Origin: Trichomonas vaginalis G3
Lineage: Eukaryota > Parabasalia > Trichomonadida > Trichomonadidae
Length of the DNA stretch: 64,000 nt
Assembly: GCF_026262505.1 (NCBI RefSeq)
Contig: NC_067207.1
Coordinates: forward strand, 28,798,082-28,862,081
Direction: 5' to 3'
The notes beneath the pieces are model-generated. The model was given only the letters and a program-made list of their open reading frames with translations, was not told the DNA's origin and did no database searches. The translations under genes were made by a program, and so were the position numbers. This document shows positions 26,491 through 36,055 of this stretch, piece after piece (positions within the stretch are counted from its first letter, which is position 1; every line of letters begins with the position of its first letter).

Positions 26491-27138
26491 ATGGATACAA
26501 AGAAAAAACCAAGCGAAATCTTTAAGCAACTACAAGGAACTGATGTAGACAAAGTAGAAATACGTATCTACAACGTTGACGACATTCTTACATTCGAAAA
26601 TTGGGATAAGGAAGAAGATTTCGGTTTAAACCCACTACTATTTGCAGCAAAATACTCTGCTCCAGAAATATTCGAAAAAGTCTTAAAATTTTCATATGAT
26701 ATTGCCAAAATCAAAAGACAAATCGTACTTGAAAGTGATTTTATTTATATAACGCCAATATCTCCAATATTTTCAAACAAATTCTATTTTGAAGCCCAAA
26801 AGGAAGCTGAAGAGAACAAAAAAGGTAATTCAATTGAAAAATTAATTGAAATTTCTCAAAATACAGAAAAAAGCCAGAAATTTAAAGCATTTAAAGACAA
26901 GAAAAATTCAGAAAATACTATTAAATCTACATCTAATAAAACAGAGCTACTTCAAAACAACAAACCTGAATCTTTAAATCATACAAACATAGATTCTCCT
27001 AAATCTTCAAAAGATACAAACCCAAATGATCCTAAACCTAAATCTTCATACAAAGTTCAAACTGATGGAAATATTATAGGAAATAACGGATCGCCAACAC
27101 GCTTTGTTAATAAGACCAAATGCTGTTTGATTTTATAA
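26491..27138 (+). CDS. Low-complexity protein with C-terminal prenylation motif, 215 aa
   Basis: The ATG at 26491 gives MDTKKKPSEIFKQLQGTDVD; an upstream extension would need a TTG start. The first ~90 residues are folded and unrecognised (GLNPLLFAAKYSAPEIFEKVL resembles a single ankyrin-like unit). A disordered Asn/Ser/Lys-rich tail follows. The end is TKCCLIL: the CLIL box fits geranylgeranylation, and the extra cysteine could be palmitoylated. It is therefore probably tethered to membrane as an adaptor. No enzyme motif is seen. Confidence 0.65.
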   Translation: MDTKKKPSEIFKQLQGTDVDKVEIRIYNVDDILTFENWDKEEDFGLNPLLFAAKYSAPEIFEKVLKFSYDIAKIKRQIVLESDFIYITPISPIFSNKFYFEAQKEAEENKKGNSIEKLIEISQNTEKSQKFKAFKDKKNSENTIKSTSNKTELLQNNKPESLNHTNIDSPKSSKDTNPNDPKPKSSYKVQTDGNIIGNNGSPTRFVNKTKCCLIL

Positions 27139-27262
27139 AACTAATGTTTATCATGTATTTAAAATATGTTATTATCTATCAAATATATATTTTTTTAAAC
27201 GAAATGAAAGTTGAAATTATGAATTTGATAATTTATTTTATAAAAAACAATATAATATTATC
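27139..27262. other. Short convergent intergenic region
   Basis: AT-rich spacer between the convergent genes ending at 27138 and 27263. Confidence 0.5.
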
Positions 27263-28720
27263 TTAATCGCCTTTTCTGAATGTCTTGTACTGGAAATAAT
27301 CACTCTGTGTGGTCTTCCACTCAGTATTCATTCCTCCAAGATGCAAATGACTGTTTTGAAGTCTGTTGTTCACAGCTTGGTTTGGAGCAGTTGGTTGTGG
27401 AGCTTTAAAGTCCGATTTCATAGTAGATTGCATCTGAATTGTACTTTGGTTAGCCATACAAATCGGATTACTGTTGAAATCGTTTCTAATTGGCTCTCTT
27501 GGTCTCGATTCAGGATGAGGAACATATGATGTTTGGTTTATCGTCTTATTTGTCTCAATTCCAACAATTGTTGTTACATTTGCATGATGTCTAGTATGAA
27601 AAGCACGAGCTTCTGCAGGATCGACATGTGTGTTTTGTATAGTGCTCGATTGTGGCTTAAATGTTTCATTATATAATGATGTTGTCTCATGAACAGAATT
27701 TTCTCCAAGTTTTACATGGGATTGGTTCAAATTCATGTTAAATGGACGTGATGGCTTTCCATTTAGAGGAACATATGCATCTTGGGATGAACTCTTGAAC
27801 GTTTCGTTGCAATTCCTGTAATCATGATGAGAAACAAAAGCAGATTTTTCAACAGGCTTCGGTGGCTGTGCGTCCGGATACTGCTTGAATGTTTCCTGAT
27901 ACGAGGACTTCTCTGTTGGGTAAGATCTGTTGCCAACTTCGAACTGAGAACGTTGTAATTGCGCGGTTGAGATTTTCTGGCTTTCTAATTCGGATGGATC
28001 GATAGAAATCTTCTTGAAATCATGCTTATTGGTAGTTTCGTATGTTACTTTCTCTCCACCAACGCGTATTGAAGTTTTTCTCAAATCTTGATTGTTATTT
28101 TGGGAAGGAGGGATATTGAATTTCCTATAATTGTCATGAGCTTCGGAAACATAGACTTGGAAGGCTCCTTGGTTGTCCATTGCTTCGCGAGCACCGTTTC
28201 CTGACCTTAAATCTGCCAAAGCTGGTTTTGCAGGGTCAGGCTGATGATACTGATATGCAGAGCCTGTTGTTGTAGTCCAATCATCGTTTCCTGCTTGCTT
28301 GAGATCAATGTGAGAAGCTGCTAACTGTTGATGAGAAATTGTTGGTTTTGAAACGCCAAGAGATGATGCAACCTTGTATCTATTCAATGATTCACGAGTT
28401 TCCATTGGTAATCTATTATCGTCTGCGTAATTTGTAGACATAAGGTTTTGACGAGTTTGGATTTGATCTTTCTTTTGAATTGGATACTGAATGTATTTCG
28501 CTTTTGTTTCTGATAACATATCTGATGATTCTCCATTGCCTTGCCAATGCGTCTTTTGAAGAGCTACTGTATCTACGTATTGTGGTTCGATTTGACCTTC
28601 TTGAGGCTTAATATATGAATGATAAGTTGTTTCCCATGTATTGGGAACTCCTCCTGTCTGAATACTGTCTCTGTTACTGTTTCCGGTGTATATTTTAGGA
28701 AACACAGGCTCTTCATTCAT
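27263..28720 (-). CDS. Axonemal/microtubule-inner-protein-like repeat protein, 485 aa
   Basis: No globular domain. Loosely repeated blocks such as KTSIRVGGEKVTYETTNKHDF, LNQSHVKLGENSVHETT...YNETFKP and LQNSHLHLGGMNTEWKTTQSDYF recur. Blocks of the type L-x-x-S-H-x-x-x-G, T-T, Y/F with aromatic anchors are common in proteins that bind in or along flagellar doublet microtubules, so I infer a ciliary structural role. The position next to DNAAF6-like and TOG-type genes is suggestive only. The start MNEEPVFPKIYTG has no in-frame alternative near it. Confidence 0.55.
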   Translation of the reverse strand: MNEEPVFPKIYTGNSNRDSIQTGGVPNTWETTYHSYIKPQEGQIEPQYVDTVALQKTHWQGNGESSDMLSETKAKYIQYPIQKKDQIQTRQNLMSTNYADDNRLPMETRESLNRYKVASSLGVSKPTISHQQLAASHIDLKQAGNDDWTTTTGSAYQYHQPDPAKPALADLRSGNGAREAMDNQGAFQVYVSEAHDNYRKFNIPPSQNNNQDLRKTSIRVGGEKVTYETTNKHDFKKISIDPSELESQKISTAQLQRSQFEVGNRSYPTEKSSYQETFKQYPDAQPPKPVEKSAFVSHHDYRNCNETFKSSSQDAYVPLNGKPSRPFNMNLNQSHVKLGENSVHETTSLYNETFKPQSSTIQNTHVDPAEARAFHTRHHANVTTIVGIETNKTINQTSYVPHPESRPREPIRNDFNSNPICMANQSTIQMQSTMKSDFKAPQPTAPNQAVNNRLQNSHLHLGGMNTEWKTTQSDYFQYKTFRKGD

Positions 28721-28915
28721 TTTTTTCTGAGTGTTACAAAATTTTGCGAAATAATTCTCTTACATAACGTATCTTTTTTTTTTGAGTGATGATTGATATC
28801 CACGCTCAAGATTGAATCTCAAAAATATGTGCATTGCAACACGAATCCTTTACAGTTATAATTTTTATAGTTTTCAATAAAAAAAAATCTTTGAACATTA
28901 CTTTTTTTTTTGTCT

Positions 28916-28921
28916 TCATTG
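28916..28921 (+). promoter_or_regulatory. Initiator TCATTG before the eIF4E gene
   Basis: TCATTG starts eight bases before the ATG at 28924 and supports that start over the longer upstream frame. Confidence 0.5.
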
Positions 28922-28923
28922 AA

Positions 28924-29409
28924 ATGACAGTTGCTCATCCTTTACCAACAGAATGGCAATTCTGGGTTATCCAAATTAAATGGGAAGGTAAAAATCGCAA
29001 TTTCGAGATCGAACCAATCGTTGGTTTCAAAACTGTCGAAGATTTTTGGAATAATTTTATGCAATTTCCTCCAATCGGCGAAATTAAAAAAGGAGGAATA
29101 TCTCTTTTCAAGAAAGGAATCAAACCAGCTTGGGAAGATCCTAAAAACGAGAATGGCCAGGCAGTTACAATTTCACTTTCAGTTTGGACTCAAGAACTAT
29201 GGGAAAAGATTATTCTTGCTATTGTAGGAGGATCCATAGACGATGTTATCAAAGAACCAGAATTATGCGGAATGTATGCCAAAGTTAATCAAATAGGTTT
29301 ATCCGTAGCCTTATGGTTTGGCCCTGGAGAGCTTAATGTTAATGCTTTAGCGGAAGTTCTAAGTCTTGATCCTGCTGTTTTGCAAGTTAAAGCACATCCA
29401 AAGAATTAA
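28924..29409 (+). CDS. EIF4E: Translation initiation factor 4E family cap-binding protein
   Basis: A 161-residue protein starting MTVAHPLPTEWQFWVIQIKW. The HPL...W.FW opening, VEDFWNNFMQFP, FKKGIKPAWEDPKNENG (cap-stacking tryptophan with the glutamate) and LWEKIILAIVGG are in eIF4E order. It should bind the mRNA 5' cap and recruit eIF4G. It is somewhat shorter than animal eIF4E, with a short N-terminus. It is divergent from the axonemal-type gene with 203 bases between ATGs. Confidence 0.88.
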   Translation: MTVAHPLPTEWQFWVIQIKWEGKNRNFEIEPIVGFKTVEDFWNNFMQFPPIGEIKKGGISLFKKGIKPAWEDPKNENGQAVTISLSVWTQELWEKIILAIVGGSIDDVIKEPELCGMYAKVNQIGLSVALWFGPGELNVNALAEVLSLDPAVLQVKAHPKN

Positions 29410-29691
29410 GCTGTCCTTAAATCTATTACTGTCTTGTCTAGATTTATTTGTATACTGATTTTACAGTTTCTATCTACTTTTTTATATATTTGAAATCACT
29501 ATTTTTCATTTTTGCATTTATTGATGATTTTTTTATATGTAAATGTTATTATTCTTGTTTTTATGAATTAGAGCATATTGTTTTTACAGGAGCTAATGAT
29601 GGTCCTTGGTCTTCAATTGATTTTTATATTTTTTTCTGACAAGTAAAATTTAATTTTTGACATGTAATTTTTGATATAAAAAAACTGGGAA
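29410..29691. other. Intergenic, T-rich
   Basis: AT-rich spacer, no features seen apart from TATAAAAAAACTGGGAA before the next ATG. Confidence 0.5.
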
Positions 29692-32097
29692 ATGGCGAAT
29701 GCAAACTATACCAATTCTCAGTCGAAACCAGATGATATTCAACAATACTTCGGATTTCTTCCTCCTAATTCAATAGCACAAATGCAATCGACTGATTATC
29801 AAAAACGTATCGAATGCAGTCAAGAAATATTAGAATACGTGCCAACAATTCCAGTTGAGGAAATAGATTTTGATGGTTTCTTGCGATTTATTCAACAATA
29901 CGTCACCGATGCTAATCTAAAAGTTGCTCAAAACTGTTCATTAATTATTGAGGAAGTTATAACGGAATTGAAAAAGGCAGGAAATATTCATGTACGCCTT
30001 TGCGTATCGATAGCCTTTGATCAATTAAAGGACAATCGTAGATTCGTTATACAATTAGGCGGTGCCGTTATTGGTGATTTACTTCGAGCAACAGATCAAA
30101 AAACTGTTTTTGAAGAAATTGTTCGATCATCAGCTAGCGCACCATCTAATTTACTTTCTCAGATATACAAAACTTTGCCAAATTTGATACAACAAAATGC
30201 GTTGAATCCTAGTATTCTAATAGACTATTCGGCATTCTTCGATACAGGTTTAACAACTCAAGATGAAAACGTTAAACAAAGCGCTTTGTGGTGTCTTGAA
30301 TATCTAAAAGCTAATTTTTCAGAAATCTATGATCGGTTGTACAATCTTCTATCATCGCAAGCTTCTCGTATGATAGGCCGTTCTTCTCACAATCCAGCTA
30401 CGGCAATACCTAAAAATAGAGAATTCGGACCGCAAGTAATTCGACAAATTAATACAGCAGGTGCCGTTGAGGCAGCCAAAATTAATATGACTATGTCTCA
30501 AAAAGGTTACCGAAGACCACTTTTGCCTTCACAAGGAGCAGGCAGATTATTATCTAAATCACGACCTATTACATCAACATTTCCTAATGCTCCTGGTCAG
30601 GATGCCAACGATACATTTAATTTCGAACCAGTTTCTCTCCCAGTTCAAGATCGAATTATTCCTCCTCAAACAACATTTAATGACGATGAAGTGATCTTTG
30701 AACCACCAGAGCAAGAAGATAGTGGACTTCTTAAAGGAGGAGCCAAAACAGGGCCAGTTTTCAGAACTCGTGATATTAAAACAGATTTGAATAATCCTTT
30801 ATTCGATACGGAGCTAGAACTCGATGAAACGAAGCCAAAAGTAGGTCATGCTCACTTCGATGCTGCAGTTCTCGATGAAGTTCCCGCTGTATCATCTGGA
30901 TTTAGGCAACCAAAGCCGATTCGTGCCAAGGTACACAAAGAATACGAAGAACTCCCTTCAGCCAACTTTGGAGGCTCTCACTTCGATGAAAACGCGTTTA
31001 ATGAAATCAAAGCTGAGAAAAAGCAAGATCCTTTCAGGGAAAGACGCTCTGGTCTTAAAAAGAGACTTATTAATCTTGAAGAGAACAAAGAAGAGAGCTC
31101 AAGCCGCGAAAATGCGATTCAATCCGAATCAATTCCACCGAACAAAAAGAAAGGCGTCGTGAATTTCGATGGTTTACTTGTTTCCAATGCCGAAGCCAAC
31201 AACAGTAGTCGTGAAAACGTTACTCCAGAAAAGAAACGTCCAAAAGCAAAACCACACGTTGAAATTCACGATCCAGATTCTCGTCCTATCAAGACAAGTG
31301 GTGCATATGACATTGGCGAAGACTTAACAATCGATGCCGCCTTGTCCGCACCAATTCCTAAGGCTAAGCCACGTCCTAGATCTGTCAGAACTACTACAGC
31401 TAAAGAAAGAAAAACAGAAAAACCTCCACCATCATCACCTCCTGTTCCCAAGACTCCAACGCCTGCACAATACTTGGAAGACCTACAGAGCGATGATTGG
31501 GAGAAGCAGAACAAAGCTATTGAAGCATTACTCGGTGGTTGCGCACCAAAAGACTTGATAAAGAGCAGTCTTAGAACATCAATGTCAGCTTTGCTTGAAT
31601 GCGCTCAATCAACACGTACAGCCTTATCTAAGAACGCTTTGAACTTAGTCTTGCAGTGGATAAAAGACAAAGATATAAGCGTTGCAGGAGTAGCTGATGT
31701 GTTGGGTACGAGACTCTTAAAACTCATGCAAAGCCAATCTTCTCATCACTTCATTCAGGATTTGACAGGTGAATGCTTTTTGTCACTTTTGGAAAACGTG
31801 CCAGATACAAGGCAATGCGCCATAATTTCAAGGGAACATAAGAGTCCATATGCTGCTGGTCGTGCTTTAGTTGCTCTTGGTGCTGAGAAGTCTGTTGAAA
31901 GGATAGAAGATCCAACACCTTTGTTAGTTCCTTTGGCTTACATGGTTAAAGATGCTGACCAAGAAACAAGAAAACACGCAAAAGTAGCAATAAAACATAT
32001 AGCCGCTAAGAAGAGGAACTTCGTGGAATATGTTAAATCAAATGTTTCATCACAAGAAGATCAGAATAATCTTATCAAGGCTTCAACAGCACCTTAA
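29692..32097 (+). CDS. TOG/HEAT-repeat microtubule-associated protein (CLASP/TOGARAM-like)
   Basis: 801 residues. Residues ~1-240 and ~605-790 are alpha-helical HEAT/TOG-like units: DYQKRIECSQEILEYV at one end, DWEKQNKAIEALLGGC and DQETRKHAKVAIKHIAAKK at the other. The middle ~350 residues are disordered and rich in K, P, S and E, as expected for a microtubule-binding linker. The W-E/DWEKQ..AI start of the second array is typical of TOG domains, which bind tubulin. Either a CLASP or a ciliary TOGARAM relative is possible. Confidence 0.6.
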   Translation: MANANYTNSQSKPDDIQQYFGFLPPNSIAQMQSTDYQKRIECSQEILEYVPTIPVEEIDFDGFLRFIQQYVTDANLKVAQNCSLIIEEVITELKKAGNIHVRLCVSIAFDQLKDNRRFVIQLGGAVIGDLLRATDQKTVFEEIVRSSASAPSNLLSQIYKTLPNLIQQNALNPSILIDYSAFFDTGLTTQDENVKQSALWCLEYLKANFSEIYDRLYNLLSSQASRMIGRSSHNPATAIPKNREFGPQVIRQINTAGAVEAAKINMTMSQKGYRRPLLPSQGAGRLLSKSRPITSTFPNAPGQDANDTFNFEPVSLPVQDRIIPPQTTFNDDEVIFEPPEQEDSGLLKGGAKTGPVFRTRDIKTDLNNPLFDTELELDETKPKVGHAHFDAAVLDEVPAVSSGFRQPKPIRAKVHKEYEELPSANFGGSHFDENAFNEIKAEKKQDPFRERRSGLKKRLINLEENKEESSSRENAIQSESIPPNKKKGVVNFDGLLVSNAEANNSSRENVTPEKKRPKAKPHVEIHDPDSRPIKTSGAYDIGEDLTIDAALSAPIPKAKPRPRSVRTTTAKERKTEKPPPSSPPVPKTPTPAQYLEDLQSDDWEKQNKAIEALLGGCAPKDLIKSSLRTSMSALLECAQSTRTALSKNALNLVLQWIKDKDISVAGVADVLGTRLLKLMQSQSSHHFIQDLTGECFLSLLENVPDTRQCAIISREHKSPYAAGRALVALGAEKSVERIEDPTPLLVPLAYMVKDADQETRKHAKVAIKHIAAKKRNFVEYVKSNVSSQEDQNNLIKASTAP

Positions 32098-32126
32098 TTA
32101 ATTTTTTTGTTTTATTATTAATAATT

Positions 32127-32363
32127 TTATTGATCTTGGATTCTTCCTTTTTTATTAATCCGAGATATCAAGCTATACATGAGAATTTCTTCAGAAACAC
32201 AGTTTTCATCCAAATATGTATTTTGTTTGTTTGTATATTCAAATAAATCTTGTTTTTTATGTATAAATTTCTGAAATTTGTTATAATTTAAGTTCCAAAA
32301 CATCAGTTCTGAAGTGTATAAATCATATGTCTTATGCTTATAGTCTATATAGCTATCTCTCAT
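32127..32363 (-). CDS. Possible small protein, 78 aa
   Basis: MRDSYIDYKHKTYDLYTSEL with an aromatic, basic middle and KKGRIQDQ at the end. It is divergent from the 94-residue gene with 53 bases between ATGs and has a TCATCAAATTCTCAATAACT leader. No family is recognised; it may be a chance frame. Confidence 0.35.
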   Translation of the reverse strand: MRDSYIDYKHKTYDLYTSELMFWNLNYNKFQKFIHKKQDLFEYTNKQNTYLDENCVSEEILMYSLISRINKKGRIQDQ

Positions 32364-32416
32364 AGTTATTGAGAATTTGATGATGTGAAACTTTATTTTT
32401 TTTTATTGTAAAATAT

Positions 32417-32701
32417 ATGACGTTTAATCCAGAGCACTTCGGATTATCAGAAAAGGATAAACTTCTTACCACAAATGTTTTTAAGAGAATAGCAGGAGAA
32501 TATGGTCTTTCAACTCCAGAAGTTAGAGAGCAAGTTCAAATTGCAACAACTATTTTTCTTCATTATATAATAGATGGCTGTGTTGCTTACCATCAAAGAG
32601 ACGACACCGAAAAGCCTGTGTCTGTTAAGACGGCAGATATTATTCGTACACTAGAAAATTCTGGTTTCATAACTATTGCAAGAAAATGCGCATCTCAGTA
32701 G
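32417..32701 (+). CDS. Histone-fold protein, POLE3/Dpb4-like
   Basis: 94 residues. It has the three-helix histone-fold layout of CBF/NF-Y-type proteins: KDKLLTTNVFKRIAGEY, REQVQIATTIFLHYIIDGC, then VSVKTADIIRTLENSGF. The last block is the usual T/S-x-x-D-V/I-x-x-x-L helix of POLE3/CHRAC subunits. Such proteins pair with POLE4-like partners in DNA polymerase epsilon or chromatin remodellers. Other small histone-fold families cannot be excluded. Confidence 0.5.
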   Translation: MTFNPEHFGLSEKDKLLTTNVFKRIAGEYGLSTPEVREQVQIATTIFLHYIIDGCVAYHQRDDTEKPVSVKTADIIRTLENSGFITIARKCASQ

Positions 32702-33430
32702 GTGTTATAATATTTATGAAACTAGAATTTGTTGATATAATGATTTATTCAAAAACTTGTTCAGCGAAGATATATTTTTTATTTACCGAGGTAAACACTG
32801 CTATTCGATCATCAATCCAACGAGATACATCATGGATTTATATACGAATCCGGGCTCAATGATTTTTAAAATGTTTCCAATAATATTGAAATCAATAATT
32901 TCAATTGAAGTTAAATGATTATTATTCATGTAAATAACTGCTATAGTACGTCAAGAATTTCTTTCTGAAATGACGCTAGTGTTTTGTTGAGTTAATTGAT
33001 ATTCGACCAAGCTCCAACTAATTTACTTGGGAACTAATTTTAAACCTTGTGTATATTATAATTTCTGTTTATTTTGGTATTAATTACAATTGAAGTTTCT
33101 GAAAAAAAATGCCATTTCAAAATATTTTACCATTAATAAATGAACCTTAATCTTAAGGCAATCTATTCCTTGAAATTAAGGTCAATTTTTAATTCAAATC
33201 ATAAATTTTTTTAAACTTTAAAAAAGATTGATACTATTAATATATGCTGAACGAATATTCAATGAAAAATTTAATTTAAAAGTACGATTATCACCGGCAT
33301 AAAATACAATGGTGAGTTAGATATTAATATAGATAACATTATGATAATCATATTCTAAGTAATCCCAGCAGATATAATTATTCAAATATGTCAGAAAAAA
33401 TTTTGAAAATTGCTCATTCAATTCAAAAAA
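32702..33430. other. Intergenic, about 730 bases
   Basis: AT-rich. A GC patch ATCCGGGCTCAATGA near 32848 resembles the patch at 6123 in the Maverick. The TCATTCAATTCAAAAA leader directly before 33431 is a probable initiator region for the kinase. I see nothing else. Confidence 0.5.
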
Positions 33431-34723
33431 ATGTTCGATAATCCCGATACCAGTCTCTATGAGAAGCGAGGCTGGCTTCGATTGGTTGACGAACACAATA
33501 CTGAAATAGGTAAAAGATATGTAATATTCAATGATGCTGAGCTAGCTCTGTATTTAGATGGAACTCTCAGCGAGCTTGACAAGAAGTTCATGGTTACTAG
33601 ACAAACAAAAGCAGAGCTTCTCGAAGATCGCAAAGAATCGACAATTAAAGTTACAATTGATGAAAAAACGAAACCTTTATATTTTATTTCAGCGAGAAAC
33701 GAAGATATTTCATGCTGGATGCTTGCCATCAATTCCAAAAAGCTTGATATGCCTAAATTATCTATGAATGACTTCAGAATCATCAGCGTTATCGGTAGAG
33801 GTTATTATGGTAAAGTTATGCTCGTTCAGAAGAAGGATTCGGGTGAACTATTTGCTATCAAATACATCAGAAAGTCGCGCCTGAATGATGACAATGGAAG
33901 TTCTGTCATTGCCGAGCGTAATATTTTAATGAAAGTTCGTCATCCTTTTATTGTTAATTTATGCTTCGCATTTCAGACAGAAACAAAAGTTTACCTTGGT
34001 CTTGAGTACGCGGCTGGTGGCGAATTATTTTACCACATGGACCAAGTTGGAACTATTCCAATTGATGATGCTCGCCTTTACATTGCTGAGATTGGTCTTG
34101 CTTTGCAACACTTGCACTCAATCGGTATCGTTTACCGCGATCTAAAGCCAGAAAACATTTTATTTGACGAAAAAGGACATATTAAGTTAACCGATTTTGG
34201 TTTATCCAAGAGTTTAGACACATCTGAATCAACAACTACTTTCTGCGGAACATGTGAATATCTTGCCCCAGAAATAGTTACACAACAACCTTACAGCTAC
34301 AAAGTAGATGAATGGGCTCTTGGTGTACTTGCATTTGAAATGATTTTTGGTCAGACACCATTTGCCGATGAAAACAAAGTTTATTTATTTGATAAAATTG
34401 TTTCAGAAGATCCAGAGTTCCCATTCCTATGTGATTTCAAGGTTACAAACTTCATTCTCAGATTGCTTACTAAGGATCCGGAGAAAAGACCTTCATTTGC
34501 TGAAGTTCAAGATGATCCTTTCTTCGCTGGCCTTGATTGGGATAAGGTATATAAGCGCGAATATACACCCCGCTTTATTCCGAAGGTAAAAGATCCACTT
34601 CATCCAACTAATTTCGATCCAGAATTTACAAATGAAATTCCAACTGATTCTTTATGTGCTCCTGGCCTAGGTGATATAGGAAATATACCAGGATTCTCAT
34701 TTATGGAATCAAAGCTTGGATAA
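33431..34723 (+). CDS. PH-domain AGC protein kinase (Akt/PKB-like)
   Basis: A 430-residue protein from MFDNPDTSLYEKRGWLRL. A PH-like domain covers residues ~8-108 (YEKRGWLRL at its start, DISCWMLAINSKK at its end). The kinase has glycine loop IGRGYYGKVML, catalytic lysine FAIKYIRK, YRDLKPEN, DFGLSKSL and activation loop TTTFCGTCEYLAPE with the AGC-type PDK1 threonine. A C-tail with FIPKVKDPLHPTNFDPEFT follows, and near the end PGFSFMESKLG, a partial hydrophobic motif. It would phosphorylate Ser/Thr after phosphoinositide recruitment. The frame is open to 33410, but that extension starts without an ATG. Confidence 0.88.
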   Translation: MFDNPDTSLYEKRGWLRLVDEHNTEIGKRYVIFNDAELALYLDGTLSELDKKFMVTRQTKAELLEDRKESTIKVTIDEKTKPLYFISARNEDISCWMLAINSKKLDMPKLSMNDFRIISVIGRGYYGKVMLVQKKDSGELFAIKYIRKSRLNDDNGSSVIAERNILMKVRHPFIVNLCFAFQTETKVYLGLEYAAGGELFYHMDQVGTIPIDDARLYIAEIGLALQHLHSIGIVYRDLKPENILFDEKGHIKLTDFGLSKSLDTSESTTTFCGTCEYLAPEIVTQQPYSYKVDEWALGVLAFEMIFGQTPFADENKVYLFDKIVSEDPEFPFLCDFKVTNFILRLLTKDPEKRPSFAEVQDDPFFAGLDWDKVYKREYTPRFIPKVKDPLHPTNFDPEFTNEIPTDSLCAPGLGDIGNIPGFSFMESKLG

Positions 34724-34995
34724 ATTATAAAATATTATTTATTATTCATATCAATTCCTTTGTTTTTTTAATTTGTATCTCATTTATATAATTCATATAA
34801 CTAATTGCATTATTGTTCGAAAATGAAATCTATTTTTTGCCGTATAGCATTGCTAACTATCTTAAACTAGTCAATTTCAACAAGTATGAAATTTCCGATC
34901 ATTTTTAAACGATACCGGAGTAATAAAATTTGTTAGAATTCAGAACATTCAAAATTGGGTACAGAGAGTATGCATTTATTGGTCGTGGTATATAT

Positions 34996-35565
34996 ATGAA
35001 GATATTTTACCACAATTTGCTTGGCGGATTGTTCGCCAACAAATCTGAGGCGAAATCGATTAACACAACATACAAATACTCCATACCTACTGAAGTCACT
35101 GATGAGTTCCGTGATCAAGACAACAAATTTACCTTTGCACTCGTTTATCCTGAAATTAATTTATATAATATCTGGCAGCAAACCAATAATCCGCTAAATG
35201 AGAGACCAAAAGCAGCAAATAATTCTCACTATTATGTGGAAGGATATTATAACATCACGATTTTAGCAAATCGTAATGAAACTAACTGTATATGGGGCGG
35301 CTTACTTCTGAGTCACACCGAAAATTTGATGGATGGATGTCCAGGGGGCAAAGATTGGTTCTATACAATTGGTTATGTTGGAACAGGTTGGAGAGCTGAT
35401 AAACAATTGCTCATTCCATCAAATGACAGTGGTGTCAATATTGTTAGCTTATGGGTAAAAGTTATTGATGATAAGTATAAAGTTATGCTTACTTGTAAAG
35501 CAAACAATTATGCAATCTTCTCAAACAAGCTATTTTACCTTGTTTTTGTTATGATATCTGAATAA
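34996..35565 (+). CDS. Uncharacterised protein, possibly truncated, 189 aa
   Basis: The ATG at 34996 gives MKIFYHNLLGGLFANKSEAK. The body is beta-rich with N-glycosylation-type sites: FALVYPEINLYNIWQQTNNP, GYYNITILANRNETNCIWGGL, CPGGKDWFYTIGYVGTGW. The WGGL / WFYTIG pattern resembles a beta-sandwich, carbohydrate-binding-like module seen in trichomonad surface proteins, but this is a weak recollection. The C-terminus is hydrophobic (LFYLVFVMISE). The frame is open upstream to 34930 without an ATG, so the gene may have lost its 5' end. Confidence 0.4.
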   Translation: MKIFYHNLLGGLFANKSEAKSINTTYKYSIPTEVTDEFRDQDNKFTFALVYPEINLYNIWQQTNNPLNERPKAANNSHYYVEGYYNITILANRNETNCIWGGLLLSHTENLMDGCPGGKDWFYTIGYVGTGWRADKQLLIPSNDSGVNIVSLWVKVIDDKYKVMLTCKANNYAIFSNKLFYLVFVMISE

Positions 35566-36055
35566 AGCTTAATATATCTTAAACATCTTCGTTTTAATAT
35601 ATTATCAAATATAATTTTGTATTGATTTAATACTAAATAGAATTTTATCCATGCATTTTTAATTACCATTTACATTATGATTAGATCAGCTGATGGAAAG
35701 GTCGTTACAAAAATGATTAGTGAAATTACAACATTTCATTGAGAAAAAAAAAACTAAATTTATAGAAATATTCAAATAGCATGGAGATGGGATAAAAGAT
35801 CTCTTTTGAAATATGCTCTATAATAGATCATCTTCTTTAATTTCCCAAAAATTATTCTCTTATCAACGATAACTATGTAAAAATATGCACTTTCTATTCG
35901 TGTAGATAAAGTTTTTAGCGTGGAATATCCAGTAAGATTATAAAAAAGATTTTGGAACCGCATCTCCGCACCGATAGGAGAAAAAATGACAAAAATTAAG
36001 GTCGATCTTTTCGGAGGTTTACGTATCGTTTTGAGCTAACTCTCAAAATTTTTTA
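35566..36055. other. Intergenic before the Rab gene
   Basis: AT-rich, about 490 bases. The only clear signal is TCAAAATTTTTTA at 36043-36055, an initiator-like leader ending at the Rab ATG. Confidence 0.5.

Noticed and set aside
33410..33430. Upstream extension of the kinase frame
   Set aside because: It begins without an ATG, and the TCA-type leader lies inside it, so the start at 33431 is preferred.
35772..35963. 63-codon minus-strand frame
   Set aside because: Short, no similarity, AT-rich composition typical of chance frames.
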